From: JACVRW01 sp963733885
GTDB lineage: Bacteria > Actinomycetota > Thermoleophilia > Solirubrobacterales > Thermoleophilaceae
Length of the DNA stretch: 64,000 nucleotides
NCBI GenBank assembly: GCA_963733885.1
Contig: CAVTES010000007.1
Coordinates: 1 to 64,000 of the forward strand
Direction: 5' to 3'
The translations under genes and the position numbers were made by a program. The notes beneath the pieces were generated by a model that saw only the letters and a list, made by a program, of their open reading frames with translations, searched no databases and was not told the DNA's origin. Position 1 is the stretch's first letter; every line of letters begins with the position of its first letter. Of the stretch, positions 16,501 through 25,564 are shown one piece after another.

Positions 16501-18222
16501 TCACGCCTCGACCGGCACGTAGGCGAACTCGCCCACGTCGACCAGGCCGCCGTCGGTGAGGCGCAGCTCGGGAATCACCGACAGCGCCAGGAAAGAGAGC
16601 TGCATGAAGGGCTCCTCGATCGTCACGCCCAGCGTGTCCGCAGCCGCGCGGTTCAGCTCGTGGCTCTGCGCGGCCACCTCGCCCGCCGGGCGGTCGCTCA
16701 TCAGGCCCGCGAGCGGCAGCGGCAACTCCGCCACCATGCGTCCGTCGAGCACCGCCACCTGCCCGCCGCCCAGCTCCGCCAGCCGCGCGACGGCCGCCGC
16801 CATGTCGTCCGGTCCACCGGGCGCACGCGCCCCTACCGCCACGCAGTTGTGCGCGTCGTGCGCCACCGTCGAGGCCATCGCCCCGCGGCGGAGGCCGAAC
16901 CCCGTGGCGTAGCCGAGGCCGATCCGCCCGCTGCCGCGGTGGCGCTCCACCACGGCGGCGTGCGCCACGTCGGCGCCCGGCTCGCCGAGCGTGAGCTCCC
17001 GCCTCAGCGTCGTGAGGCTGCGGCTCTCCACGCCCACGGCCCGCACCCGCGCGCCGTCCGGATGCGACAGCGCGAGCCGGTCGGCCGGCGGCGGCTTGCC
17101 GAGTCTCACCGTGCCCCGCATCAACTCGGGCACGGGCGCCGACGGCACCGCATCCGCAAGCACCGACCCGCCCTCAGCCACGAGCCTGCCGGCGTGCCAC
17201 ACGCGCGCCGGCCGCCAGCTGCCGAGCTCGTCGAAGCAGAGCACGTCTGCCTGGTGGCCCGGTCCGAGGCTGCCGAGGTGCCCGAAGCGGTGGTAGCGGG
17301 CCGGGTTGGTGCTCGCCAGGAGCAGCGCATCGATCTCAGACACCCCCGCGGCCACCGCCAGCCGCGCGCAGTCGTTGATGTGCCCGAGCCGCAGAAGCGT
17401 GTCCGGCTCACGGTCGTCCGTGCAGAACGCGGCCAGCTCGGGCCCGTGCTGCACCACGTCGGGAATCAGCGCGTCGAGGTTCTGGCTCGCCGATCCCTGG
17501 CGGATGAACAGCCACATGCCCTTCTGCCTCCGCTCGTGGGCGTCCTCGAGACGGGTGGTCTCGTGGTCCGACTCGGCGCCGGCGGCCAGGTAGGCGTCGA
17601 GCGCTCGGCCCGCCACGCCGGGGCTGTGCCCGTCCACGCGCCGGTGGCCGGCGGCGGCGATGCGCGCGAGCATCTCCGGGTCGCCGGCGATCACCGCCGG
17701 GAAGTTCATGACCTCCGCGACGCCGCGCGCGCCGTGACGCTCGATCAGCTCGCGGACGTCGCGGGCGTCCAGGCTGGCGCCGGCGCTCTCGAACGGCGAC
17801 GCGGGCACACAGCTGGACGCGTAGACGCCGAATGTGAACGGGAGCGGCGCGGCGGCCTCGGCGAGCGCGACGATGCCCGGCACGCCGAGCACGTTCGCGA
17901 TCTCGTGCGGGTCGGCGGCGACCGCGGTGGTGCCGTGCGGCAGCACCGTCCGCACGAACTCGTCGATCCAGAGCTTCGTGGACTCGAGGTGCATGTGGGC
18001 GTCCACGAAGGCCGGCGTGAGCGCGCTGCCCGCCACGTCCACGCGCTCGTGCGCGTCGCGCTCGCCCCAGCCGGCCACCACGCCGTCGGCCATGGCCAGG
18101 GCGGTGTCGACCCACTCTCTGGTCGCCGGGCTGAACACGCGACCGCCGGTGACGAGCAGGTCCGCGGGCTCCTCGCCACGCGCCACGGCGATCGCCCGGG
18201 GGGTGGCCTGCGGGCGCGCCAT
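16501..18222 (-). CDS. ade: Adenine deaminase
   Basis: Converts adenine to hypoxanthine and ammonia, feeding the xanthine dehydrogenase in the same cluster. The 573-residue length and layout match Ade (amidohydrolase superfamily): an N-terminal beta domain (LLVTGGRVFSPATREWVDTA), metal-binding DAHMHLEST near residue 75, ADPHEIANVLG, GHSPGVAGR, and the C-terminal domain with AHDAHNCVAVG and FMQLSFLALSVIPELRLTDG. Its ATG directly abuts the urate oxidase stop (TAG-ATG), so it is the last gene of a uraD-hiuH-uox-ade operon. A cytoplasmic metal enzyme (Fe/Mn in known members). Confidence 0.95.
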   Translation of the reverse strand: MARPQATPRAIAVARGEEPADLLVTGGRVFSPATREWVDTALAMADGVVAGWGERDAHERVDVAGSALTPAFVDAHMHLESTKLWIDEFVRTVLPHGTTAVAADPHEIANVLGVPGIVALAEAAAPLPFTFGVYASSCVPASPFESAGASLDARDVRELIERHGARGVAEVMNFPAVIAGDPEMLARIAAAGHRRVDGHSPGVAGRALDAYLAAGAESDHETTRLEDAHERRQKGMWLFIRQGSASQNLDALIPDVVQHGPELAAFCTDDREPDTLLRLGHINDCARLAVAAGVSEIDALLLASTNPARYHRFGHLGSLGPGHQADVLCFDELGSWRPARVWHAGRLVAEGGSVLADAVPSAPVPELMRGTVRLGKPPPADRLALSHPDGARVRAVGVESRSLTTLRRELTLGEPGADVAHAAVVERHRGSGRIGLGYATGFGLRRGAMASTVAHDAHNCVAVGARAPGGPDDMAAAVARLAELGGGQVAVLDGRMVAELPLPLAGLMSDRPAGEVAAQSHELNRAAADTLGVTIEEPFMQLSFLALSVIPELRLTDGGLVDVGEFAYVPVEA

Positions 18223-19092
18223 CTAGTGCTCCTTGCCGAGGGTACCGTCGAACCCGCGCTCGACCGTGGCCTCGATCAGGCCGTACGGCTCGGTCGTGGC
18301 GTGGAACACCTCGCCGCGGTCCTCCACCCCGAAGCGCGACACGTCGAACGGGAGGTGGTGGCGGTTCGGCAGCGACAGGTGGATGCGCTCGATCTCCGGG
18401 TGCGCCTCGAGCGCCGCCTCGCCCATGCGATACAGCGTGAACTGGACCGACGGGCTGCGGTGGTCGGTGAACGCCTCGAGCAGCCGGTCGCGCACCCTTC
18501 CCCATGCGGCCTCGAGGTCGCGGGCCCCGTCGGCGTACTCCCACCTGGCCGTGACGACCGTGGCGAGAATGCGGTCGCCGGTCTCGGGGAGTGTGGTGAA
18601 GCGGTCGCGGTCGAACCCCTCGAACGCCGAGCGGGACGAGCGGAGCACGAGCAGGTCCTCGATGCCGGCGGAGTGGCGCCTCCCGCCGGCACCGCCGGTC
18701 ACCCCCTCGACGCGCGTGCCGCCGGCGCTGCGCTGCCAGGCGTGCGAGTGGCCATTGGCCTGCCCGGGCAGGCGCTCCCAGGCGTGCTCGCGGATGCGGA
18801 TCGATACGCCGGTCACGCGCGAGTAACCAAGGAAGTGCTCCACGAGCGTCGCGCCGAAGGCCGGCACCGAGTCGAGCCCGTGCTCCGCGGCCAGCGCATA
18901 GACGACGTTGCGCATGGTGTCCGTGGCGACCAGGCCCGTGTTGTCGCCCCCCGTGTAAACCGCCTCGAAGTCGCCGTCCAGCATCACGTCAACGGTCAGG
19001 TCGCGCAGCTCGTGCCGCTCCGGACCACGGCTCAGCTTGACCAGCCGCACCTCGGATTTGCCGTAGCGGTTCTCTCCGAGCCGGGGGCCCAC
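18223..19092 (-). CDS. pucL: Urate oxidase (uricase)
   Basis: Oxidises urate to 5-hydroxyisourate with O2, cofactor-free. The 289-residue protein begins LGENRYGKSEVRLVKLSRG and contains the catalytic Thr region TGDNT-like (GGDNTGLVATDTMRNVVYAL), the mid-domain KDRWEYADG-equivalent ATVVTARWEYADG, and the C-terminal block IHLSLPNRHHLPFDVSRFG and YGLIEATVER typical of tandem T-fold uricases. The GTG start at 19092 abuts the HIU hydrolase stop with no gap. The next two enzymes of the pathway are encoded immediately upstream, so the unstable product is handled by co-expressed enzymes. Confidence 0.95.
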   Translation of the reverse strand: MGPRLGENRYGKSEVRLVKLSRGPERHELRDLTVDVMLDGDFEAVYTGGDNTGLVATDTMRNVVYALAAEHGLDSVPAFGATLVEHFLGYSRVTGVSIRIREHAWERLPGQANGHSHAWQRSAGGTRVEGVTGGAGGRRHSAGIEDLLVLRSSRSAFEGFDRDRFTTLPETGDRILATVVTARWEYADGARDLEAAWGRVRDRLLEAFTDHRSPSVQFTLYRMGEAALEAHPEIERIHLSLPNRHHLPFDVSRFGVEDRGEVFHATTEPYGLIEATVERGFDGTLGKEH

Positions 19093-19419
19093 TCAGGTAC
19101 CCCGGTACGTCGAGTAGCCGAACGGGCTTAGGAGGAGCGGCACGTGATGGTGCTCCTCCGGCCGCTCGACCGTGAACTGAACGGTCACCTCGGGGAAGAA
19201 CGCCGTGGTACCGGCGGCTCCGAAGTAGGCGGCGGTATCGAAGCGCAGGCGATAGCGGCCCGGGGCGCCCGGCGAGCCGAGCTCGCCGATGCGGCCGTCG
19301 TCGCCGGTGCGGCCACTCCCGATCTCGGACCAGTCCGGGGCCTGCTCGAGCGTCACGGCCACGCCCGCCGCGGGGATGCCGCGGGCCGTGTCGAGGACGT
19401 GCGTTGTGATTGGGCTCAT
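19093..19419 (-). CDS. uraH: 5-hydroxyisourate hydrolase (transthyretin-like)
   Basis: Hydrolyses 5-hydroxyisourate to OHCU. 108 residues, with the hallmark N-terminal ITTHVLDTARGIPAAGV containing the active-site His and the C-terminal SPFGYSTYRGT signature (family consensus YRGS, here YRGT). EHHHVPLLLSPF supplies the other conserved histidine. The start ATG overlaps the uraD stop by four bases (ATGA) and the stop touches the uricase start. Typical length and context make the call certain. Confidence 0.95.
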   Translation of the reverse strand: MSPITTHVLDTARGIPAAGVAVTLEQAPDWSEIGSGRTGDDGRIGELGSPGAPGRYRLRFDTAAYFGAAGTTAFFPEVTVQFTVERPEEHHHVPLLLSPFGYSTYRGT

Positions 19420-19952
19420 CGATCCGCCACCAGCTCGCGCAGCCGCAGGCCGACGATCTTGCCAACCTCGGCGAGCGCGGTGTCGGCCTCGGCGTCCGGG
19501 TCACGCGCGAGCCGGGCCCGGCCCCAGGCGAGCAGCGATTCCACCGAGTGCTCGCGCACGCAGACGATGAAGGGGAAGCCGAAGCGGGCGCCGTAGTCGG
19601 CGTTCAGCGCAGTGAGGGCGGCCAGCTCGTCCGCGGCAAGCCGGTCGAGGCGCGCGGCGCGCTGCTCGCGCGCGGAGGCGCCGGTCAGCTCGCCGGCCGC
19701 AGCCTCACGGCCTGCCAGCTCGGGATGGGCGCGCAGCAGCTCGAGCCTGCGCTCGCGCGGTGCACCGCGAATGGCCGCCTCGAAGGCGAGCTGCAGCGCC
19801 GCCACCGACCCGAACGGGCGCCGGCGCCAGGCCTCGAGCGCCACCCAGGGCGAGTGCTCGACGGCGGATCCGAGGCTGGCGACGAACGTCTCCGAGTCCA
19901 TCGCGTCGACTTCGGCGATCGACGGCTTCACGTTCCGCGCGCTGAGCGCCAT
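19416..19952 (-). CDS. uraD: OHCU decarboxylase
   Basis: Decarboxylates 2-oxo-4-hydroxy-4-carboxy-5-ureidoimidazoline to S-allantoin. ATG 19952 is chosen (MALSARNVKPSIAEVDAMD) because the frame upstream is arginine-rich; ATG 19895 is a shorter alternative. Family features: FVASLGSAVEHSPWVALEAW, LLRAHPELAGR with the catalytic His, EQRAARLDRL, and FGFPFIVCVREHS with the terminal RLRELVADR. 178 residues is normal. First gene of the minus-strand uraD-uraH-pucL-ade operon; 89 bases separate it from the divergent allantoate amidohydrolase gene. Confidence 0.93.
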   Translation of the reverse strand: MALSARNVKPSIAEVDAMDSETFVASLGSAVEHSPWVALEAWRRRPFGSVAALQLAFEAAIRGAPRERRLELLRAHPELAGREAAAGELTGASAREQRAARLDRLAADELAALTALNADYGARFGFPFIVCVREHSVESLLAWGRARLARDPDAEADTALAEVGKIVGLRLRELVADR

Positions 19953-20041
19953 GCGGCCGCAGGGTACCCGGCGGCCGCGTGGAGCACCCCGCGCCCGCTG
20001 TGCCGCGCCCATGCGCCCGTCCGCTGCGGCATCATCGCGCC

Positions 20042-21277
20042 ATGTCCGACGCCGGAGCCGTCCTCGAGCGCTGCGACCAGCTCGCTCGCTGCAGCGAGGA
20101 GTCGGGTCGCCTCACGCGGCGCTTCGCCACTCCCGCGCTCGACGAGGCGCGGACGCTCGTCGAGGGATGGATGCGCGACGCCGGCCTCCACACCCGCCGC
20201 GATCCGCTCGGCAACCTGATCGGCCGCCGTACCGGGGACGGCGGGCCCGCGCTCATGCTCGGCTCGCACCTCGACACGGTCAGGGACGCCGGCCGCTACG
20301 ACGGGGCGCTGGGCGTGCTCGTGGGCCTGGCCTGCGCCGAGCGCCTGGGGGGGCGAGAGCTCCCGTTTGGGTTCGAGGTGATCGGGTTCGCCGACGAGGA
20401 GGGCGTGCGGTACGGCACCGGGTACCTCGGCAGCGCAGTGCCGGCCGGCCGCTTCGAGCAGGCCTGGCTCGGGCTCGTCGACGTGGACGGCACCGCGCTC
20501 GCGGACGCCGTGCGCGGGTGGGGCGGGGATCCCAAGGCGATCGCCGGCGGCCGCCGGCGCCCGGAGGAGCTGCGTGGCTACATCGAGGTTCACATCGAAC
20601 AGGGCCCGGTGCTGGACGATCGTGGGCTGCCGGTGGGGGTGGTGACCGGCATAGCCGGGCAGACCCGCGCCCGCGTCTCGTTCACGGGCCAGGCCGGGCA
20701 CGCCGGCACCACGCCTATGGAGGGACGCCGCGACGCCCTGGCCGCCGCCGCGGAGTGGATCGGCGCCGTGGAGAACGAGGCGCGCGGACGCGAGGGGCTG
20801 GTGGCCACGGTAGGGGAGATAGCCGCCGCGCCCGGTGCGGGCAACGTGATCCCCGGCCAGGTCACCGCCTCGCTCGACGTGCGCCACCCCGAGAATACGG
20901 CGCGCCTGGAGGCGACCGCGGCGCTGCGCGGCGGGGCCGCCCGGATCGGCGCTACGAGGGGCGTGGAGGTGGCCTGGGACGAGATCCAGTCCACGCCGCC
21001 CGTGCCCTGCTCCCTAGTCCTGACCGAGATGCTGTCGGCGGCGGCGGCGGACGCCGGCCAGGCCGCGCCCCGGCTTGCGAGCGGCGCCGGCCACGACGCG
21101 GCGATGATGGCGGCCGTCACGCCGGTGGCGATGCTGTTCGTGCGCTGCGCCGGCGGGGTGAGCCACCACCCGGACGAGTCGGTCCGGCCCGAAGACGTGG
21201 AGGTCGCGATCGACGTGACGACCCGCTTCGTCGAGCGCCTCGCAGCCCGGGACGCCGCTCAGAACCCGTCCCGGTAG
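20042..21277 (+). CDS. allC: Allantoate amidohydrolase / N-carbamoyl amino acid hydrolase (M20 family)
   Basis: In this setting most likely converts allantoate to S-ureidoglycine, CO2 and ammonia. 411 residues with the M20 metal ligands in order: GSHLDTVRDAGRYDGALG, GFADEEGVRYG, YIEVHIEQGPVL and, near the end, ASGAGHDAAMM and GGVSHHPDES. The lid-domain block FTGQAGHAGTTPM is typical of HyuC/AllC. N-carbamoyl-L-amino-acid hydrolases look alike, so the substrate rests on neighbours. Start ATG 20042; the 3' end overlaps the convergent ureidoglycine aminohydrolase gene by 19 bases. Confidence 0.85.
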   Translation: MSDAGAVLERCDQLARCSEESGRLTRRFATPALDEARTLVEGWMRDAGLHTRRDPLGNLIGRRTGDGGPALMLGSHLDTVRDAGRYDGALGVLVGLACAERLGGRELPFGFEVIGFADEEGVRYGTGYLGSAVPAGRFEQAWLGLVDVDGTALADAVRGWGGDPKAIAGGRRRPEELRGYIEVHIEQGPVLDDRGLPVGVVTGIAGQTRARVSFTGQAGHAGTTPMEGRRDALAAAAEWIGAVENEARGREGLVATVGEIAAAPGAGNVIPGQVTASLDVRHPENTARLEATAALRGGAARIGATRGVEVAWDEIQSTPPVPCSLVLTEMLSAAAADAGQAAPRLASGAGHDAAMMAAVTPVAMLFVRCAGGVSHHPDESVRPEDVEVAIDVTTRFVERLAARDAAQNPSR

Positions 21278-21978
21278 ACGTCCTTGTAGAGCAGGTACTC
21301 CGCAGGCCCGTCGTCCCCCGCCACGAACGACTGCGGACAGTACGGCGGCATGTAGATGAAGTCGCCCTCGCTCACGTCGTGGTCGGCTCCGTCGAGGTGG
21401 TAGCGCCCGCCGCCAGCGGTCATGTAGAGGCCGTGCTCCTCGTCGTGCACCTCCACCCGTCCGAGCCCGACTCCCGGGTCGAACGCGAGCAGGCTCATGT
21501 TGAAGTCGAGCCGGGGGTCGGCCGGGTCCAGCAGCTCGCGCCGCTGCAGGCCGGGCATGGGCGTCTCCTCGAAGGGCTCGTCGTCGCGGTGGCCCGAGCG
21601 CGCCTCGGGCGCTCCCAGGCCAGGCCACGGCTCGAGCCTGCGCTTGACCCACAGCACCTCGGCGGGCCGGTCGTCGCCTGCCTCGATATCGAAGGACATG
21701 TCCGGCGGCAGGTAGCACCAGCCGCCCGGCCGAAGCCCGAACTCGATCCCGTCGGCCCGGACGGGCACCTCGCCCTCGAGCACATACAGGAAGTCCTCGA
21801 ATCCCGGCTCCACCGGCGCCGAGGTGCCGCCGCCCGGATCGAGCGCCACCAGGTACTGGCCCAGGCGGGCCGGCGCGTGCCGCGGCGTGACCAGCTTGTA
21901 CAGAAGCGCATCGCGCAGGTTGGGGAGGCGACTCGCGTAGCGGTTCTCCGGACGCAGGATCGTGTAGGGCCGGCTCAC
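21259..21978 (-). CDS. allE: (S)-ureidoglycine aminohydrolase, bicupin
   Basis: Releases ammonia from S-ureidoglycine to give S-ureidoglycolate, the step after AllC. A 239-residue bicupin: RPENRYASRLPNLRDALLYK at the start, cupin 1 around FEDFLYVLEGEVPVRADG and cupin 2 around VEVHDEEHGLYMTAGGG (metal-binding H/E/Y residues) with YMPPYCPQSFVAG, closely matching UGHY/AllE. The GTG start overlaps the xanthine dehydrogenase stop as GTGA, so it is translationally coupled as the last gene of that operon. A Mn-dependent cytoplasmic enzyme in known members. Confidence 0.9.
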   Translation of the reverse strand: MSRPYTILRPENRYASRLPNLRDALLYKLVTPRHAPARLGQYLVALDPGGGTSAPVEPGFEDFLYVLEGEVPVRADGIEFGLRPGGWCYLPPDMSFDIEAGDDRPAEVLWVKRRLEPWPGLGAPEARSGHRDDEPFEETPMPGLQRRELLDPADPRLDFNMSLLAFDPGVGLGRVEVHDEEHGLYMTAGGGRYHLDGADHDVSEGDFIYMPPYCPQSFVAGDDGPAEYLLYKDVYRDGF

Positions 21979-24206
21979 CGCTCCAACCCTCCCAGGGCAG
22001 CCAGGTCCTCTGGGCGCGCCGGCACCCGCGTGAGCGGGCGCCCCGTGGCGGCCCGCAGGGCCGCCATGACCGCCGGGGTCGAGGAGATCGTGGCGAGCTC
22101 GCCCACTCCGGTCACCCCGTGGGGCGCATCGGGGTTGCCGAGCTCGAGCACCAGCGACGGCAGCTCGGGAGCGTCGACGATGGTGGGGATGCGGTACTCG
22201 CCGAGCGAGCGGCTCGTCACGACGCCCTCGTCCACGACCATCTCCTCCATCAGCGCGAGCCCGAGCCCCTGCACGCCGGCGCCCTCGAGCTGACCCTCGA
22301 GCGCGAGCGGGTTGACCGCCCGGCCCACGTCCTCCGCGCAAGCGAGCTGCGCCACCCGCGCCACCCCCAGCTCCACGTCCACGTCCACGACGGCCCTGTG
22401 GGCCGAGAAGGCGAAGCCCACGTGCACGTCGCCGCGGCCGGTCTCGGGGTCCATCGGCTCCGTCGGCCCGTGGCGGTAGGTCGCCTCCTCCTCGACCTCG
22501 CCGTCGCCCAGGAGCGCGGCAAGCTCGCCGGGGTCCGTCCCGGGCTCCGTCCCGAGCCGCTCGCGAAGGGCCCCGCACGCCGCCCCCAAGGCGCCGGCCA
22601 CCATCCAGGTGAGCCGGCTGCCCGACGCCGGGCCGGCCGATCCCAGCCGAGTGTCCGCGGACAGGACGCGCACCTCCTCGACGCCCAGCTCGGTCCGCAC
22701 GAGCTGCTCGAGCACGCCCACCACGCCCTGACCCACCTCCGCTGCGGCGCACTGGACTTCCGCCAGCGGGATGCCGCCGGGCGCGGACAGGCGGATGCGC
22801 GCCACCGTGTAGTCGTCGAACCCCTCCGAGAACGCCACGTTCTTGTAGCCGAAGGCGAAGCCCACGCCGCGGCGCACCCCCTCCCCCTCCGTGGTCCCGA
22901 AGGCGCCCCCGGGCCAGCCGCGGTCCTCGCCGCCGGGCGGCGCGGGCAGCGGCAGATCGCGCACTCCGAGGAGCAGCGCCTCGGGGTCGAGCGGGCCGGG
23001 CACCGCCTGCCCGGTCGGCATCTCGTCGCCGGGGGCTAGCGCGTTGCGGATCCGGAGCTCGACCGGGTCGACACCGAGACGGTCGGCCAGCCGGTCCATC
23101 TGCGCCTCGTAGGCGATGGCGACCTGAGGGGCGCCGAACCCGCGCATGGCCCCGCACGGCGGGTTGTTGGTGTAGGCGACGGCGGCGTCGATCCCGGCGT
23201 TCGGCACGGAGTAGGGGCCGCAGGCCTGAGTGGCCGCGTTGGCGAGCACCGCCGTGGAGCTCGACGCGTACGCGCCCCCGTCGAACAGCAGGCGGGCGCG
23301 CACGCAGAGAAGCCGCCCGTCCTCGCCGGCGATGTGCTCGTAGTCGAGCCTCGCCGGATGGCGGTGCACGTGCCCGACGAAGGACTCGCGGCGCCCGTAG
23401 ACCATCTTCACGGGCCTGCGCGTTGCGAGGGCGAGCATGCACGCGTGCACGTGGACGGAGAGGTCCTCCCGCCCGCCGAAGGCGCCGCCGACGCCGGCGA
23501 GGACGAGCTCCACGCGCTCCTCGGGCAGGCCGAGCGCGGCGGCCACCTGCTCGCGGTCCACATGGAGCCACTGCGTGGCGACCTCGAGCTGCACTCCGCC
23601 GTCCTCCAGCGGCCGCGCCAGTCCGGCCTCCGGACCGAGGAAGGCCTGGTCCTGCATGCCGACCTCGTAGGTGCCGCGGACTGTGACCGGACCGGTGGTG
23701 GCGGGATCGCCGTGGACGATCCGCACCCTGCGGAGCTCGTTCCCGTGGGGGTGGAGCGGAGGCGCGCCCGGCGCGAGCGCCGCGGCGGGGTCCGACAGCA
23801 CCGGGAGCGGCTCGTAGTCCACGGCCACCTGCGCCGCCGCACGGCGCGCCGTCCCCAGGTCCTCGGCGGCCACCACCGCCACGGGCTCGCCGTGGCAGCG
23901 CACGCGGTCGAACGCGAGGACGGGCTGGTCCTTGTGGCGGCCCAGTCCGACGCGCTTGGCGCCGGGCACGTCGGCGTGCGTCAGCACCGCCCGAACACCC
24001 GGCACGGCGCGCGCGGCGGCGGTCTCGATCCCCAGTATGCGCGCCGAGGCGTGGGGGCTGCGCAGGGTCACCCCGACGAGCATGCGCTCCGCGCGCAGGT
24101 CCGAGGCGTAGGCGAACTGCCCAGTGACCTTGGCCCGGCCGTCGCTCCGGCGAAGGCGCTCGCCGATGCCGCCGCGCACCCGCTCGCGCACGCCGCCGAC
24201 CGTCAT
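21975..24206 (-). CDS. xdhA: Xanthine dehydrogenase, molybdopterin-binding subunit
   Basis: Carries the Mo active site that hydroxylates hypoxanthine and xanthine to urate. 743 residues with the two large-subunit domains: the a/b hammerhead (DGRAKVTGQFAYASDL, TLRSPHASARILG) and the cofactor-binding domain with GGAFGGRED, the substrate-site CGAMRGFGAPQVA (Arg), and the C-terminal catalytic-Glu motif GVTGVGELATISSTPAV. It matches XdhA/PucD-type subunits rather than CO dehydrogenase (no AYRCSFR loop). Its start overlaps the 8-oxoguanine deaminase stop (24203-24206), and the FAD/2Fe-2S subunit is two genes upstream in the same operon. Confidence 0.92.
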   Translation of the reverse strand: MTVGGVRERVRGGIGERLRRSDGRAKVTGQFAYASDLRAERMLVGVTLRSPHASARILGIETAAARAVPGVRAVLTHADVPGAKRVGLGRHKDQPVLAFDRVRCHGEPVAVVAAEDLGTARRAAAQVAVDYEPLPVLSDPAAALAPGAPPLHPHGNELRRVRIVHGDPATTGPVTVRGTYEVGMQDQAFLGPEAGLARPLEDGGVQLEVATQWLHVDREQVAAALGLPEERVELVLAGVGGAFGGREDLSVHVHACMLALATRRPVKMVYGRRESFVGHVHRHPARLDYEHIAGEDGRLLCVRARLLFDGGAYASSSTAVLANAATQACGPYSVPNAGIDAAVAYTNNPPCGAMRGFGAPQVAIAYEAQMDRLADRLGVDPVELRIRNALAPGDEMPTGQAVPGPLDPEALLLGVRDLPLPAPPGGEDRGWPGGAFGTTEGEGVRRGVGFAFGYKNVAFSEGFDDYTVARIRLSAPGGIPLAEVQCAAAEVGQGVVGVLEQLVRTELGVEEVRVLSADTRLGSAGPASGSRLTWMVAGALGAACGALRERLGTEPGTDPGELAALLGDGEVEEEATYRHGPTEPMDPETGRGDVHVGFAFSAHRAVVDVDVELGVARVAQLACAEDVGRAVNPLALEGQLEGAGVQGLGLALMEEMVVDEGVVTSRSLGEYRIPTIVDAPELPSLVLELGNPDAPHGVTGVGELATISSTPAVMAALRAATGRPLTRVPARPEDLAALGGLER

Positions 24207-25564
24207 CCCGCGCGCTCCCGCAGCCGCGCGCTCTCGCCGGCGAGGTCCGCCGCCAGCATCACCGGGTCGGCTGTGCGGAGCAGCCCTTCCTCGACCACCG
24301 GCTCACCGTTCACCACCAGGGTGTGCACCGGGCGCGGCGGTCCGAGCACGAGCGCCGCGACCGGGTCCGCGATCCCGGCCCGGCTCACGTCGTCGAGCCG
24401 CCAGAGGGCCACGTCGGCGAGCGCACCCACCTCCAGCTTGCCGAGCTCGTCCTCGCGCCCGAGGCACCGCGCGCCGTGCCGGGTGGCGAGCTCCAGCGCC
24501 TCTCGCGCCGTCAGCGCCGACGGTCCCCCGCGCACCCGCGCCATCAGCAGCGCGCCGCGCAGCTCGTCGGTGAGCTCGCCCGACTCGTTCGAGGCCGCGC
24601 CGTCCACGCCGAGCCCCACGGGGGCGCCGGCGACGATCAGCCCGCGCACCGGCGCGATGCCCGCGCCGAGCCGCGCGTTCGAGATCGGGCAGTGCGCCAC
24701 CCCGGTCGCGGACTCGCCCATCCGGCGAACCTCGTGGTCGTCCAGGTGCACACAGTGCGCGAGCCAGACGTCGTCGCCCAGCCAGCCGAGCTCCTCGAGG
24801 TACTCGAGCGGCCGAACGCCGTAGCGCTCGAGGCAGAACTCGTCCTCCTCGCGGGTCTCGGCCAGGTGGGTGTGAATCCGCACGCCGCGCGAGCGGGCCA
24901 GCTCGGCGGTCTCGGCCATCAGCTCGCGGGTGACGGAGAACGGCGAGGTGGGCGCCAGCGCGATCCGCACCATCGCGCCCGGCTCCGGATCGTGGTGGCG
25001 GTCGATCGCCTCCGAGCAGGCCGTCAGGATCGCGTCGCGGTCCTCCACGATGTTGTCCGGCGGCAGGCCCCCGTGGCTGTTCCCGAGGTCCATGGCGCCG
25101 CGGCACGGGTGGAAGCGCAGCCCGATCTGCCGCGCCGCCTCGATCTCGACGGCGAGCAGGTCCCCCGCGTCGCGCGGGAAGATGTAGTGGTGGTCTGAGG
25201 TCGTGCCGCAACCCGACCGCGCGAGGGCCGCCAACGCCGCCCCGGCAGCGGCCGCCACGGTCCGGTCGTCGATGTGCGCCCACACCGGGTAGAGCGCCGC
25301 GAGCCACTCGAACAGCGTCGCCTGCTGCGCCATCCCCCGCGTGGCGGACTGATAGAGGTGGTGGTGGCAGTTCACGAGCGCCGGGGTGGCGAGCAGGCCG
25401 TGGCCGTCGATGCGCCGGACGTCGTCCCCGCCTCGGGGCGCCGAGCCCGGCCCGACCGCCGTGATGCGCCCGCCCTCCAGGACCAGATGCCCGTCCTCGT
25501 ACTCGCGACGCCGGTCGTCCACCGTCGCGATCGCGCAGCCCTCCACGACAGTCGCCCCGCTCAT
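24203..25564 (-). CDS. 8-oxoguanine deaminase-like amidohydrolase
   Basis: A 453-residue metal-dependent amidohydrolase of the TrzN/AtzB/8-oxoguanine deaminase group. Motifs: ALVNCHHHLYQSATRG (HxH, residues 67-69), THLAETREEDEFC, WLAHCVHLDD, HCPISNARLG and GVDGAASNESGEL with the metal-ligand Asp. Members with the NCHHHLYQ start are 8-oxoguanine deaminases, which make urate directly, fitting its place between two xanthine dehydrogenase subunit genes; guanine deaminase or another aminohydrolase activity is possible. Starts with ATG 25564, overlapping the upstream stop as ATGA. Confidence 0.82.
   Translation of the reverse strand: MSGATVVEGCAIATVDDRRREYEDGHLVLEGGRITAVGPGSAPRGGDDVRRIDGHGLLATPALVNCHHHLYQSATRGMAQQATLFEWLAALYPVWAHIDDRTVAAAAGAALAALARSGCGTTSDHHYIFPRDAGDLLAVEIEAARQIGLRFHPCRGAMDLGNSHGGLPPDNIVEDRDAILTACSEAIDRHHDPEPGAMVRIALAPTSPFSVTRELMAETAELARSRGVRIHTHLAETREEDEFCLERYGVRPLEYLEELGWLGDDVWLAHCVHLDDHEVRRMGESATGVAHCPISNARLGAGIAPVRGLIVAGAPVGLGVDGAASNESGELTDELRGALLMARVRGGPSALTAREALELATRHGARCLGREDELGKLEVGALADVALWRLDDVSRAGIADPVAALVLGPPRPVHTLVVNGEPVVEEGLLRTADPVMLAADLAGESARLRERAG

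Noticed and set aside
16660..19131. Long open frame antisense to ade and the uric acid genes
   Set aside because: It lies exactly opposite well-supported enzyme genes, has low-complexity Arg/His-rich translation and no homology; it is a shadow of high-GC coding DNA.
19612..22293. Long plus-strand frame across the uraD-allC-allE region
   Set aside because: Overlaps three confident genes in other frames and shows no domain; typical high-GC artefact.
21259..23571. 770-codon frame that would join ureidoglycine aminohydrolase to upstream sequence
   Set aside because: Only its last 239 codons match a family; the rest is the alternative frame of the xanthine dehydrogenase gene, which is far better supported.
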